A stretch of 64,000 bases of DNA from Microbacterium invictum (GCF_034421375.1 NZ_CP139779.1:3466055-3530054), one strand, 5' to 3'; shown: positions 42,643-52,609, numbered from the stretch's first letter. Notes: generated by a model not told the origin, from the sequence alone. Made by a program: numbers and translations.

Positions 42643-44193
42643 TCAGAAGAAGCCCATCGCGCCTTCGGCGTACGACACCAGCAGGTTCTTCGTCTGCTGG
42701 TAGTGGTCGAGCATCTTCAGGTGGTTCTCGCGACCGATGCCGGACTGCTTGTATCCGCCGAACGCCGCGTGCGCCGGGTACTGGTGATAGGTGTTCGTCC
42801 AGACCCGGCCGGCTTCGATCGCCCGGCCCGCGCGGTAGGCGATGTCGCCCGAGCGGCTCCACACCCCGGCGCCCAGGCCGTAGAGCGTGTCGTTGGCGAT
42901 CGAGATGGCGTCGTCGAAGCGGTCGAACGAGGTGACCGAGACGACGGGACCGAAGATCTCCTCCTGGAAGATGCGCATGTCGTTGGTGCCCTCGAACACC
43001 GTCGGGGCGACGTAGTAGCCCTCGGACAGGTCACCGCCGAGGTCGACGCGCTCGCCGCCCGCGAGGAGCTTCGCGCCACCCTGCTTGCCGATGTCGATGT
43101 ACGACAGGATCTTCTCTAGCTGATCGTTCGACGCCTGCGCCCCGATCATCGTGGCGGGGTCCAGCGGATTCCCCTGCACGATCTTCGACACCCTGTCGAG
43201 GCCGTCGCCGAGGAAGCGATCGTAGATCGACCGCTGGATGAGGGCCCGCGACGGGCAGGTGCAGACCTCGCCCTGATTGAGCGCGAAGAACGCGAAGCCC
43301 TCGAGAGCCTTGTCGTAGTACGCGTCGGAGGTGTCGCGCGCGACATCCTCGAAGAAGACATTGGCGCTCTTGCCTCCCAGTTCCAGCGTCACCGGGATGA
43401 GGTTCTGCGAGGCGTACTGCATGATGAGGCGCCCCGTGGTGGTCTCGCCGGTGAAGGCGACCTTTCGGATGCGCTTGTGCTGCGCGAGCGGCGCCCCGGC
43501 CTCGATTCCGAAGCCGTTGACGATGTTCACCACCCCGGCCGGCAGCAGGTCGCCGATGATCTCGAAGAGGAACAGCAGGGATGCCGGGGTCTGCTCCGCC
43601 GGCTTGAGCACGACGCAGTTGCCAGCGGCGAGGGCCGGCGCGAGCTTCCAGGTCGCCATGAGGATCGGGAAGTTCCAGGGGATGATCTGCCCGACCACAC
43701 CGAGCGGCTCGTGAAAGTGATACGCGACCGTGTCCTCGTCGAGCTGGCTGAGCGACCCTTCCTGAGCACGGAGCACACCGGCGAAGTAGCGGAAGTGATC
43801 GACGGCGAGCGGGATGTCGGCGGCGAGCGTCTCGCGTACCGGCTTGCCGTTCTCCCACGTCTCGGCGACGGCGATCTTCTCGAGGTTCTCCTCGATGCGG
43901 TCGGCGATCTTGTTGAGGATCACGGCGCGCTCGGCGGGAGTCGTGCGCTTCCACGACTCGAAGGCGCGCCACGCGACATCCACCGCCCGATCGATGTCTT
44001 CGGAGGTGCCGCGCCCGACCTCGCAGAAGGGCTTGCCGTTGACGGGTGAGATGTTCTCGAAGTACTGGCCCTTGATCGGCTCGACGAACTCGCCGCCGAT
44101 GTAGTGGCCGTACCGGGGACGGTAGTCGGCCAGGGCGCCGCGCTGGCCGGGGGCGGCGTAGATGCTCGACACGCCTTCTTCGACGATGGTCAT
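42643..44193 (-). CDS. Aldehyde dehydrogenase (acetaldehyde/ExaC-like)
   Basis: The 516-aa NAD(P)-dependent enzyme has the N-terminal [20 protein letters not shown], nucleotide-binding [20 protein letters not shown], the catalytic glutamate in [14 protein letters not shown] (about residue 270), and the nucleophilic cysteine in [13 protein letters not shown] (about 308). The C-terminus [10 protein letters not shown] is typical of the ExaC / acetaldehyde dehydrogenase II subgroup. It oxidises acetaldehyde and related aldehydes to acids. It sits between a GAF-type regulator and a DUF779 gene. Confidence 0.94.
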   Translation of the reverse strand: MTIVEEGVSSIYAAPGQRGALADYRPRYGHYIGGEFVEPIKGQYFENISPVNGKPFCEVGRGTSEDIDRAVDVAWRAFESWKRTTPAERAVILNKIADRIEENLEKIAVAETWENGKPVRETLAADIPLAVDHFRYFAGVLRAQEGSLSQLDEDTVAYHFHEPLGVVGQIIPWNFPILMATWKLAPALAAGNCVVLKPAEQTPASLLFLFEIIGDLLPAGVVNIVNGFGIEAGAPLAQHKRIRKVAFTGETTTGRLIMQYASQNLIPVTLELGGKSANVFFEDVARDTSDAYYDKALEGFAFFALNQGEVCTCPSRALIQRSIYDRFLGDGLDRVSKIVQGNPLDPATMIGAQASNDQLEKILSYIDIGKQGGAKLLAGGERVDLGGDLSEGYYVAPTVFEGTNDMRIFQEEIFGPVVSVTSFDRFDDAISIANDTLYGLGAGVWSRSGDIAYRAGRAIEAGRVWTNTYHQYPAHAAFGGYKQSGIGRENHLKMLDHYQQTKNLLVSYAEGAMGFF

Positions 44194-44277
44194 GGATGTC
44201 TCCTTCGACAGGTTCGCGACAGGTCGTCGTCGCGTGCCCCGACGCTAGGTCAGCGGAGGTTGCATCCGGTTGCGAGG

Positions 44278-45615
44278 TCACTCCTCGAGCTGCGCGATGC
44301 GCGCCACGAGAGCCGCCCGCTTCGGAGAGCGCGGCGGCAGCATCGATAGGCAGAGCCGGAGGACCTCGACGTCGTCGCCACCCGCAGCGGTGTCGGCGTA
44401 GGCGAGGAGGACCTCGACGGACGCTTCGGCGAGCAGCGCTTCGCGCAGAGTCGAGGCGACCGTGCCGCGGAACTCCTCCACGCCTGGCGCGACCGAATCG
44501 GGCAGCACGTCGCCCCGGTATGCCGAGAGTGCCACCCTATGCGCGCCGCGGTCGAGCAGCGAGAGGAGTTGATGGGCGTCGGTCTCGACCGCGGTCGTCA
44601 GACGGTAGGGCCGTGAGGCGGGGACGAGGGCGGGCGAGATCTTCTCCAGCACTTTGCGGAGGCGCACCATCTCGGCACGAAGCGTCACGACGGCCTCGGG
44701 GTCGCCGTAGACGAGGTCGCTCAGGCGCTCGGCCGAAAGGCCCTGCCGGTGGACGGCGAGGAGCAGCAGGAGCTCCGCATGGCGGCCGCTGACCTCGACG
44801 ACGGATTCCGTGTCGCCGATTCCGACCTCGAGGAGCGCCCGGTCGCGTCCGAGCACACGCAGGGTGGCCCGCAGGGGTGCGGGGCCCTGGGCGCGAGACC
44901 TCAGGCGCGGAGAGGGCGACGGAAGCGATGGTGCCGCCCGCTCACGCAGCCGAGCGATGAGCAACTCGCCCTCGATGGCTCGCGCCGCGGCATCCACCAG
45001 CAGCTGTGCCTGCGGTGTGGCGGCCTCGGGGCCGCCGGTGACGTCGATCACCCCGAGGAGGCGCCGTGTCTCAGGGTCGTGCACCGGAGCCGCCGTGCAC
45101 GACCACGGCTGCACGAGGCGGTTGAAGTGCTCGGCGCCGTGGATCTGCACCGAGCGGTCGAGGGCGAGGGCGGTGCCGGGGGCGGAGGTGCCCACCGCAT
45201 CCTCCGACCAGTTCGCGCCCGCGACGAAGCCCATGTCTCCGGTGAGCGTCCGGATGCGGTGATCGCCGTCGACCCAGATGAGCCGCCCGGCGGCGTCCCC
45301 GACCGCGACGATGACCCCCGACTCGGCGGCGCCGCCGGGGAGCAGCAGCCCGCGCACCATGTCGATGACCGAGCCGAGCGGATGGCTGCGACGGTAGTGG
45401 TCGAGCGCATCGGCGTCGAGATCGAGCGGCGGAAGGTCCTCGGCTCCGACGAGACCCTGAAGCGAACGGCGCCATGAATCGCGGACCAGAGGACGCACGT
45501 CGTCGAGCCGCCGATCGGCGGCGTTGCCGGCGAGCAGCTCCTCGTGCGCGCGCTCGATCAGCAGCCGCGTGGTCTCGGGCGAGACCTCGCGGCGCGACGA
45601 CCACGACGATGTCAC
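44278..45615 (-). CDS. GAF-domain transcriptional regulator of the aldehyde dehydrogenase cluster
   Basis: The 445-aa protein has an N-terminal helical part (RPLVRDSWRRSLQGLVG), a GAF-type sensor (VIVAVGDAAGRLIWVDGDH, WSEDAVGTSAPGTALALDR, WSCTAAPVHDPETRRLLGVIDVTGG) as in AcoR-type activators, and a C-terminal winged-helix-like region (HAELLLLLAVHRQGLSAERLSDLVYGD) instead of an AAA+ domain. GTG 45615 was chosen since GGAG lies five bases upstream and homologues begin with short SRREVS-like sequence. It probably senses alcohol/aldehyde stress. Confidence 0.88.
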   Translation of the reverse strand: MTSSWSSRREVSPETTRLLIERAHEELLAGNAADRRLDDVRPLVRDSWRRSLQGLVGAEDLPPLDLDADALDHYRRSHPLGSVIDMVRGLLLPGGAAESGVIVAVGDAAGRLIWVDGDHRIRTLTGDMGFVAGANWSEDAVGTSAPGTALALDRSVQIHGAEHFNRLVQPWSCTAAPVHDPETRRLLGVIDVTGGPEAATPQAQLLVDAAARAIEGELLIARLRERAAPSLPSPSPRLRSRAQGPAPLRATLRVLGRDRALLEVGIGDTESVVEVSGRHAELLLLLAVHRQGLSAERLSDLVYGDPEAVVTLRAEMVRLRKVLEKISPALVPASRPYRLTTAVETDAHQLLSLLDRGAHRVALSAYRGDVLPDSVAPGVEEFRGTVASTLREALLAEASVEVLLAYADTAAGGDDVEVLRLCLSMLPPRSPKRAALVARIAQLEE

Positions 45616-45629
45616 GCCGGCTCCGTTCG

Positions 45630-45926
45630 TCAGCGAGCGGTTGCCGCCAGTGTACGTCCGCGCGCCCCTCGCTCGAGCAGCGTGGCCAGCGAACGGTCGA
45701 CGTCGTCCACCGCCCACTGCATGACGGCCCCCGCCGGGCCGTCCGGCATCGGCGGTCGGTACCGTCCGTCGATGATGCCGAGCTCGTGCTCGTCGTCGCC
45801 GACCCGGAACTCGATGTACCCCGGCACGACGTAATACGGCTCGATGCCGACCAGGGTCGTGTACCAGTCGCGCGCAGCGTCCAGATCGTCGGCGTAGTAG
45901 CTGATGGTGGCGAATCCTCGAAGCAT
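45630..45926 (-). CDS. VOC-family protein, apparently C-terminally shortened
   Basis: The 98-aa product has the glyoxalase-like start MLRGFATISYYADDLDAARDWYTTLVG and YIEFRVGDDEHELGIIDGRY. It ends in LATLLERGARGRTLAATAR, where homologues continue for about 25 residues through a DPFGN-type strand that carries a metal ligand. The end is therefore missing or diverged, so it may be non-functional. It ends 14 bases before the GAF regulator start and would be cotranscribed with it. Confidence 0.6.
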   Translation of the reverse strand: MLRGFATISYYADDLDAARDWYTTLVGIEPYYVVPGYIEFRVGDDEHELGIIDGRYRPPMPDGPAGAVMQWAVDDVDRSLATLLERGARGRTLAATAR

Positions 45927-46015
45927 GGGCGCTCTCCTGTCCGGTCACCCCCAGCATCCGCTCCGACGCGGTCAGATCCTGTCCGCGGTACCGCCCGCTG
46001 CGCCTTCTCCTCGCG

Positions 46016-46354
46016 TCAGCGCGGAGCGGCGATGAGGTTGATCCGCGCCCAGTCGCCCAGCTGCGCGAGCACCGGGACGAGTTCGCGCCCCGCGTCCGAG
46101 AGCCGGTACGTCACGGCGATCGGCGGACCCGCGTCGACCTCCCGGATGACGAGGCCGGCGTCAGCCAACTCGGTCAGCCGATCCGACAGCACGGCGTCGC
46201 TGATCCCGGTCACCGTCCGGCGCAGCGCGACGAAGGAGAGCTCGCCGCCGCCGAGGGCGTCGATGATCATGCCGTTCCAGCGTTTGCCGAGGATCGAGAA
46301 CGCCAGCGTGACGGCGGCATCGCACTGATGCGCCTCCGCTGCCCGTTCGTCCAC
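46016..46354 (-). CDS. HxlR-family transcriptional regulator
   Basis: The 112-aa winged-helix protein has HQCDAAVTLAFSILGKRWNGMII with the family's single N-terminal cysteine, SFVALRRTVTGISDAVLSDRL (recognition region) and YRLSDAGRELVPVLAQLGDWA. HxlR/HypR-like proteins often sense aldehydes, quinones or disulfide stress through that cysteine. It is divergent from a flavodoxin-like reductase gene 86 bp away, its likely target. Confidence 0.94.
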   Translation of the reverse strand: MDERAAEAHQCDAAVTLAFSILGKRWNGMIIDALGGGELSFVALRRTVTGISDAVLSDRLTELADAGLVIREVDAGPPIAVTYRLSDAGRELVPVLAQLGDWARINLIAAPR

Positions 46355-46372
46355 GTGATGAGTCTACCCGTG

Positions 46373-46387
46373 CTACGCTCGCCGTAG
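46373..46387. promoter_or_regulatory. Candidate HxlR operator
   Basis: The perfect palindrome CTACGctcgcCGTAG lies between the divergent HxlR and reductase genes. A second pair, GATGAGT/ACTCATC, flanks it. Position and symmetry suggest an operator for autoregulation and target control. Confidence 0.5.
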
Positions 46388-46440
46388 TCGCTCTCCTTTT
46401 CATAGTGACTCATCGTTTCCCAGTCGTCGTCAGGAGCATC

Positions 46441-47097
46441 ATGTCCCTCTTCCGCTTGGATGCCAGTGTCTTCCCCGCTCGGTCGGCCAGTCGCGAGCTC
46501 GCCGACCTCGTCGAAGCCGAATGGGTGGCCGCCCATCCCGATTCGTCTGTCACCCGCCGCGACATCGCCGCCGATCCCGTCCCCGCCACCGCGTGGGTCG
46601 ACGCCGTGACGGGCGGGATGACCCCCGAGGCCGACCGGTCGCCCGGGCAGCGAGAGGCTCTCACCCTCGCCCGCACCTTCGCCGACGAGATGATCGACGC
46701 CGACGCGCTCCTCTTCGCCGTGCCGCTGTACAACTACGGCGTCTCGCAGCACTTCAAGTCGTGGTTCGACGTCGCGTACACCGACCCGCGCATCGACCCG
46801 CAGGGCACGGCGCTGAACGGGAAGCCCGCGACGCTCGTGACCGTTCTCGGCGGCAACTACGCGCCGGGTACGCCGAAAGAGGGCTGGGACCACTCGACGG
46901 GATGGCTGCGCCGCGTCCTGCAGGATGTCTGGGGGCTCGACCTTCGCGTCGTGCAGCGTCCCTTCACCCTCGTCGGCGTGAATCCGGCACTCGACGCCTT
47001 CGCCGACACGGCCGCCGAGCTGCGGGAGCAGGCGGAGGCGGGTGCGCGACGATCGGGTCGCGAGATCGCCGAAGCGCACCGCGCGCGCGTCGCCTGA
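46441..47097 (+). CDS. FMN-dependent NAD(P)H oxidoreductase (AzoR/flavodoxin-like fold)
   Basis: The 218-aa protein has the AzoR-type start SLFRLDASVFPARSASRELADL (FMN phosphate loop SxxRxSxS-like), the flavin loop FAVPLYNYGVSQHFKSWFDVAY and VTVLGGNYAPGTPKEGWDHS. Such enzymes reduce quinones and azo compounds by two electrons. The divergent HxlR gene is typical for quinone-stress inducible reductases. ATG 46441 is placed right before the first beta strand. Confidence 0.9.
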   Translation: MSLFRLDASVFPARSASRELADLVEAEWVAAHPDSSVTRRDIAADPVPATAWVDAVTGGMTPEADRSPGQREALTLARTFADEMIDADALLFAVPLYNYGVSQHFKSWFDVAYTDPRIDPQGTALNGKPATLVTVLGGNYAPGTPKEGWDHSTGWLRRVLQDVWGLDLRVVQRPFTLVGVNPALDAFADTAAELREQAEAGARRSGREIAEAHRARVA

Positions 47098-47101
47098 CGC
47101 G

Positions 47102-48532
47102 TCACGCCGAGCGCGCCGCCCACCACGCGCGGAGGCGCCGCTCGGCCTCCTCCTCGCCGAGCACCCCCTCGTCGAGGCGCAGATCGAGGAGGAATCGGTA
47201 GGCCTCGCCGACCTCGCGGCCGGGGCGGATGCTGAGCACCTCCTGGATGCGGTTGCCGTCGAGCTCGGGGCGCACCGCGTCGATCTGCTCCTGCTCCCGC
47301 AGGGCGGCGATGCGATTCTCGATGTCGTCGTACGCCGACGCGAGCCGCATCGCCTTTCGTCGATTGCGCGTCGTCACGTCGGCGCGGGTGAGGATGTGCA
47401 GGCGCTCGAGCTCCGCATCCGCGTCGCGGACATAGCGCCGCACCGCCGAGTCGGTCCACGCGCCCTCGGCGTAGCCGAAGAACCGCAGGTGCAGCTCGAT
47501 CAGCCTCGTCACGGTGCCGATCGTGTCGCTGTCGAACCGCAGCGCCTGCAGGCGCTTGCGCGCCATGCGGGCACCCTTGACGTCGTGATGATGGAAGGTC
47601 ACGCCGCCGCCCGGCTCGAGCCGCCTCGTCGCGGGCTTGCCGATGTCGTGCAGCAGGGCGGCGAGCCGCAGCGGCACGTCGGGCGCGGCATCCGGATTTC
47701 TCTCCCGCTCCAGCTCGATCGTCTGACGCAGCACTGTCAGTGAGTGCTCGTAGACGTCCTTGTGGTGGTGGTGCTCGTCGATCTCGAGGCGGAGCGCCGG
47801 CACTTCGGGGAGGAAGAGATCGATCAGTCCGGTCTCGACGAGAAGCCGGATGCCGCGGACGGGGTCGGCGGTCTGGAGCAGCTTGACCAGCTCACCCTGG
47901 ATGCGCTCGGGGCTCACGATGGAGAGGGTCTCGCGCAGCTCGGTCATCGCCGCAACGGTGTCGGGGTCGACGTCGAACTCCAGCTGTGACGCGAAACGCG
48001 CGGCCCGCAGCATCCGGAGCGGATCGTCGCCGAAGCTCACCCGCGGATCGCCGGGTGTGCGCAATCGCCGCTCGACGAGGTCTTCGACACCCCCGGTCGG
48101 GTCGACGAGGGTGCACGCGGGCACCCTGAGCGCCATCGCGTTCACCGTGAAATCCCGGCGTGCGAGGTCGCCTTCGAGGCTGTCGCCGAATTCGACGGTG
48201 GGCTTGCGGGTCACCCCGTCGTAGCTGTCGGCGCGGTAGGTCGTGATCTCGACGCTCTCGCCCTGCACCTTCGCCCCGATCGTGCCGAACGCGCGGCCGA
48301 TGTCCCACTGCGCGGAGCTGATGGGGGTGACGATCCGCAGGATGTCGTCGGGCGACGCATCGGTGGTGAAGTCGAGGTCGTTCGTCTGCCGCCCCAGGAA
48401 CGCATCGCGCACCGGTCCTCCCACGACCGAGAGTTCCCGCCCGGCGTCGTCGAACGCGGCAGCGAGGGCCGACACGACCGGTGATGCGGCGAGCGCGCTC
48501 AGGCGCGCAAGACCTTCGGCCATGTTGAGCAT
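47102..48532 (-). CDS. cca: CCA tRNA nucleotidyltransferase with HD domain
   Basis: The 476-aa enzyme adds or repairs the 3' CCA of tRNA. The nucleotidyltransferase motif is VVGGPVRDAFLGRQTNDLDFTT (GGxVRD and DxD), followed by RRDFTVNAMAL and the template region DDPLRMLRAARFASQL. An HD phosphohydrolase domain follows with DVYEHSLTVLRQ and LAALLHDIGKP. ATG 48532 gives MLNMAEGLARL; the ORF could extend 23 codons. This gene near murJ and trxB is the standard actinobacterial origin-flank order. Confidence 0.95.
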   Translation of the reverse strand: MLNMAEGLARLSALAASPVVSALAAAFDDAGRELSVVGGPVRDAFLGRQTNDLDFTTDASPDDILRIVTPISSAQWDIGRAFGTIGAKVQGESVEITTYRADSYDGVTRKPTVEFGDSLEGDLARRDFTVNAMALRVPACTLVDPTGGVEDLVERRLRTPGDPRVSFGDDPLRMLRAARFASQLEFDVDPDTVAAMTELRETLSIVSPERIQGELVKLLQTADPVRGIRLLVETGLIDLFLPEVPALRLEIDEHHHHKDVYEHSLTVLRQTIELERERNPDAAPDVPLRLAALLHDIGKPATRRLEPGGGVTFHHHDVKGARMARKRLQALRFDSDTIGTVTRLIELHLRFFGYAEGAWTDSAVRRYVRDADAELERLHILTRADVTTRNRRKAMRLASAYDDIENRIAALREQEQIDAVRPELDGNRIQEVLSIRPGREVGEAYRFLLDLRLDEGVLGEEEAERRLRAWWAARSA

Positions 48533-48554
48533 GGCTTCCACGATATCCGGCGGC

Positions 48555-50144
48555 TCAGTCGGCGAATCGGAGGAAGCCGGTGAACAGCAGCTCCCGCACA
48601 CGCGGCAGCAGGTCGGCGCGCAGCTCGCCCGGGTCGACCTCGAGCAGCTGCGCGATCGCGTCGATGAGGGGTCCGACCGCGAGGTCGCCGTCGCTCGCGC
48701 CGACGAGGGCGGCGAGCGCCGGATCGACGGGCACGACCCGGCCGAACCCGCCGCCCTGGTGCAGTTCGATGACGGTGGGCGCCTCCTCGCCGGGACGGTG
48801 ATGGCGGGCCTCGGTCACATCCGGCGCGACGAGAAGAAGGGATGCCGCGAGCGCGGCGTCGCCGGCAGGTCCGTCGCCGAGCGACACGAGCCGTGCGTGT
48901 GCCTCGAGCGAAGCGGCGAGGTCTGCGCCGGTGGCCTCGACGGTGCCGCGCACCCGCTCGTACCGCTCCAGGGTGACCCGCCACGACGGGGGTCGGTGCA
49001 GCAGCACGTAGCCGAACCCGACCTCGGTGACCCCGCGGCGCGCGAAGTCGTCGAGCCAGGCCTCGATGAGCCGGGCGTACTCCGGCGTTCCGGGTGCCGT
49101 GCCGCCGTCGCGGATCCAGAGCTCGGCGTACGCCAGCGGGTCGAGACGCTCGCGTTCGATCACCCAGGCGTCGAGAGCGACGGGGGCGTCGGCGACCCAG
49201 CCGCGGACCCGGTCGAGCCCGTCCTCACCGTTGCGGTACTCCCAGTTGCCGAGCAGCTGCGCCACCCCGCCCGGTGCGAGATGCACCCCGAGCCCGGTCA
49301 CCACCTCTGCGACCAGAGCGTCGCCTACGAGGCCGCCGTCGCGGTATTCGTAGGCCGGCACCCCGTCTACGCGAGGGGTGATGACGAAGGGCGGGTTCGA
49401 CACGATCCGTTCGAACTGCTCGCCGGGCTCGAGGGGATCGAACAGGCTGCCCAACCGGGTCTCCACGGCCGAGACGTCGTTGAGGAGCGCATTCAGACGG
49501 GTGAAGCGAAGGGCCCTCTCGGAGATGTCCGTCGCCACCACCTGACGGGTGCCGCGCCGGAGCCGCAGGGCCTGGATACCGCAGCCGGTGCCGAGATCCA
49601 GGCCGCGCTCCGCGCCGCCCTGCACGGAGTCGCCCGGCAGCTGCAGCCGGGCGAGCGTCTGCGACGCGCCGCCGACCCCGAGCACGTGACCCTCGGCGAG
49701 TGGCCCGGCGAGGACCGCCTCGTCGAGGTCGCTGGCGATCCACCATTCGCCCTCGCCGTGCTCGTGCACGAACGACTGGGGGCGGATGATGGCGAGCGGC
49801 CGCACCGCGGCATCCTCGTCGTCCGCCTTCTCCACCAGCCCGAGGGCGACCAGTCCCTCGATGCCGGTGCGGGGGACGGATGCCGCGACGCGACCGACGG
49901 ACTCGGTGACGCCCAGCACGAAGAGGCGTCCGAGAACGGCCAGCGGGTCGGTCCGGTCACCGAGGACGGCGACGGCCGGGCCGCGAAGGCCCCGGGCGAT
50001 GGCTGTGTCGGCCGTCGGTCCCCACGCCGCGCGGAGCGCCTCGGACGTGAACCCGGCGGCGCGCAGGTCGTCGCCGAGGGCCCGGCACCGTACCGGATCG
50101 GGCTCGGGAAGCGGCGCGACGGTCGGGCGGGAGGCGGAGCGCAT
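48555..50144 (-). CDS. Class I SAM-dependent methyltransferase (HemK-like core), DUF7059-type N-terminus
   Basis: The 529-aa protein has an N-terminal helical domain (RCRALGDDLRAAGFTSEALRA, DPLAVLGRLFVLG). The methyltransferase core contains GLDLGTGCGIQALRL (SAM loop, about residue 190) and VSNPPFVITPR (NPPF motif for amide or adenine N-methylation). A C-terminal region without known motif ends LPRVRELLFTGFLRFAD. It probably methylates a ribosomal or release-factor glutamine or an adenine; the target is unknown. ATG 50144 was chosen; 50 more codons are open. Confidence 0.88.
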   Translation of the reverse strand: MRSASRPTVAPLPEPDPVRCRALGDDLRAAGFTSEALRAAWGPTADTAIARGLRGPAVAVLGDRTDPLAVLGRLFVLGVTESVGRVAASVPRTGIEGLVALGLVEKADDEDAAVRPLAIIRPQSFVHEHGEGEWWIASDLDEAVLAGPLAEGHVLGVGGASQTLARLQLPGDSVQGGAERGLDLGTGCGIQALRLRRGTRQVVATDISERALRFTRLNALLNDVSAVETRLGSLFDPLEPGEQFERIVSNPPFVITPRVDGVPAYEYRDGGLVGDALVAEVVTGLGVHLAPGGVAQLLGNWEYRNGEDGLDRVRGWVADAPVALDAWVIERERLDPLAYAELWIRDGGTAPGTPEYARLIEAWLDDFARRGVTEVGFGYVLLHRPPSWRVTLERYERVRGTVEATGADLAASLEAHARLVSLGDGPAGDAALAASLLLVAPDVTEARHHRPGEEAPTVIELHQGGGFGRVVPVDPALAALVGASDGDLAVGPLIDAIAQLLEVDPGELRADLLPRVRELLFTGFLRFAD

Positions 50145-50317
50145 CTGCCCATTCAAGCCGAATCCCTCCGCGCCCGACCGCTCGCCGATCAGCCGCCGCC
50201 GGCCGATGGATACGCCGCAGCCCGGAAGGGCATCGGCAACCTCGGAGGACCGGACCGTAGAATCGCACCCGGCCACGGGTCTTCGGTCGCACACAGCGAC
50301 TCCCGCGGCGACTATCT

Positions 50318-52609
50318 ATGACGCTGAGCCCCTCCCGGTCGCGGGCGAGATCCCGACGCGGCCCGCGCGCCCGATGGAGCGCGGCGGTCGCGACCTTCGC
50401 AACCCTGCTCACACTCGTCGCGGCCCCAGCGACCGCGGCCGCCGTGCCCCTCGGAGCGTCCGTCGCGGCGACGCCGCACGGCATTGCCGCCACCCCGGAT
50501 CCGGCTCCGAGCCCGTCGGACACCCCGGCGCTGTCGGGCGAGGTGACCCTCCTCCTCGCTCCCATCGGCGGCGGCGTGGTGTCGGGCGGTCAGGCCCTGA
50601 CCGCCTCGGTCTCCGTCGAGAACGGCACCGCGCTTCCCACGGCCGGGGCCGAGGCCATCCTCTCGGTGGGGCTCGAGGCGCTGCCGGACCGCGGCGCCCT
50701 CGACGGGTGGCTCTCGGGGAGTGAGGGCTCGACCGTGCAGCAGGCCGGGATCGCTCCGGTCGGTGCGGTCGCGTCGGGAGCGCGGCAGACCGTGTCCGTG
50801 ACGGTCGCCGCGGACGACCCCGCGCTGGCCGGCAAGGCTCCCGGGGTCTACCCGCTCACCGCACGCATCGCGGGCCCGGAGGGAGAGCTCGAGGCTCGCA
50901 GCGTCATCGTGGTGCCCGATCCCGCGGCGACCGCGGCCGTCGCCGCCGTGGTGCCGATCACCGCCCCCGGGCTCTCGACGGGGCTCCTCACCGCCGACGA
51001 ACTGGCCACCCTCACCGCCGCCGGCGGCGACCTCGACGCCCAGCTCACCGGTGTCGAGGGCACGGCGGCGATCCTCGCGATCGATCCGGCGATCCTCGCC
51101 AGCATCCGGGTCCTCGGCGACAGTGCGCCCGAGCAGGCCGTGGAGTGGCTCGACCGGCTGATGTCGCTGCCGAATTCTCGGTTCGCGACGCAGTTCGGCG
51201 ACGCAGACGTCGCCACGCAGCTGCGGGCGGGGCTCACGGTGCCCCTGCAGCCGACGTCACTGCAGTCGTACATGGACGCCGACGACTTCGCTCCGAGCGA
51301 TGCCGACGCCGAGGGCGACACCGACGCCGACACAGGCGCAACGGGTGCGCCGAGCGTTGACCCGTCGCCCACGCCCGAGTCCAGTGCGGGGAGCCCCAGC
51401 CCCTCGGCGAGCCCGTCCGCGCCCACCGACCCGTCCGCGCCCGACTACCCCGACCTCGGCGAGCTGCTGTCCGTCGGCAACGCCCGCGAGGCGATGTACT
51501 GGCCCGCCGGCGATGCCGTCGCCCCCGACACCGTCGCCGCCCTGGCGGCCCTCGGCACCGAGAGCTCGCCCGCGCTCACCCTCGTCCCGTCCGAGCGCAC
51601 CACCGCGGGGTCGGACGGCACCGCCGTCCCCGCGAGGGGAGACGCCGGCGGCGCGGGGGTCCTCGTCTACGACAGCCGGCTCTCCGACGCGCTGCAGACC
51701 GCGTCGCTTCTCGACGACGCCGTTCTGCGAGGCGCGGAACTGGCGACGGCGAGCGCCGAGCTGGCCTTCGCGAAGGCCGATGCTCCCGACGCGGCACTCC
51801 TGGTCGCCTTCGACCGCACGTCGTCCCGCTCCTACGTCGCGCTCGATACCGCGATCGCCGCGGCGCTCGAGGCTCCCGGCGTCTCGGCCCTGTCGCTCCC
51901 CGGGCTGATCGCCGTGCCGGCATCGTCGGTCGAGGTCACCGCCCTCACTGACGATGCGGCGGCGATCGAGGCCGAGCGTGCCGCCGCGACATCCGCTCTC
52001 ATCGACGACGAAGCGCGGGTCGGCCGTTTCTCCAGCATCCTGGACGATCCGCAGCTGCTGACCGGACCCGAACGCGCCGAGCTGCTGCAGCTGCTCGGGG
52101 TGTCGTGGCTCGCCACCCCCGCCGCCCGCACTCTTGCCCTCACCGACCATCGCGCGGCGACGGAGGAGACCCTCGCGGCGGTCGAGATGCTGCCCCCGAG
52201 CACCACGCAGCTGATCAGCGCCGACTCCGCCCTGCGACCCTGGGTGCGCAACGACCTCCCCTGGCCGGTGAATCTCGAGCTGCGCGCGGCGCCCGACGAC
52301 GTCCGCCTCGACGTGCAGGAGGTGACGGCCTTCACCGTGCCCGCCGGTTCCAACGCACGCGTCGAGGTTCCGGTGCAGGCGCGGCTGGGCAACGGCGAGG
52401 TGCGCGTCGACCTGCAGCTGCGCAGTCCGACGCTCGAGCCGATCGGACAGACGCAGTCGGTCGAGGTCGTCGTCAGCGCCGAGTGGGAATCGATCGGGCT
52501 CATCGTGCTCGGCACCCTCGTCGGTGTCTTCCTCGTGATCGGGGTGCTGCGCACCATCCGGCGCCTGCGTCGCCGCGAGGCGGCGGCCGACACGGTCCAG
52601 ACCTCATGA
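50318..52609 (+). CDS. DUF6049 family exported membrane protein (upstream of murJ)
   Basis: The 763-aa protein has a twin-Arg-rich signal peptide (SRARSRRGPRARWSAAVATFATL...), a large extracytoplasmic part, and one C-terminal membrane helix (SIGLIVLGTLVGVFLVIGVL) with a basic cytoplasmic tail. A Ser/Pro/Asp-rich linker occurs at about residues 335-375. It matches the actinobacterial DUF6049 family (Rv3909-like), always next to murJ and thought to take part in cell-envelope assembly. The stop overlaps the murJ ATG, so they are coupled. Confidence 0.9.
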   Translation: MTLSPSRSRARSRRGPRARWSAAVATFATLLTLVAAPATAAAVPLGASVAATPHGIAATPDPAPSPSDTPALSGEVTLLLAPIGGGVVSGGQALTASVSVENGTALPTAGAEAILSVGLEALPDRGALDGWLSGSEGSTVQQAGIAPVGAVASGARQTVSVTVAADDPALAGKAPGVYPLTARIAGPEGELEARSVIVVPDPAATAAVAAVVPITAPGLSTGLLTADELATLTAAGGDLDAQLTGVEGTAAILAIDPAILASIRVLGDSAPEQAVEWLDRLMSLPNSRFATQFGDADVATQLRAGLTVPLQPTSLQSYMDADDFAPSDADAEGDTDADTGATGAPSVDPSPTPESSAGSPSPSASPSAPTDPSAPDYPDLGELLSVGNAREAMYWPAGDAVAPDTVAALAALGTESSPALTLVPSERTTAGSDGTAVPARGDAGGAGVLVYDSRLSDALQTASLLDDAVLRGAELATASAELAFAKADAPDAALLVAFDRTSSRSYVALDTAIAAALEAPGVSALSLPGLIAVPASSVEVTALTDDAAAIEAERAAATSALIDDEARVGRFSSILDDPQLLTGPERAELLQLLGVSWLATPAARTLALTDHRAATEETLAAVEMLPPSTTQLISADSALRPWVRNDLPWPVNLELRAAPDDVRLDVQEVTAFTVPAGSNARVEVPVQARLGNGEVRVDLQLRSPTLEPIGQTQSVEVVVSAEWESIGLIVLGTLVGVFLVIGVLRTIRRLRRREAAADTVQTS

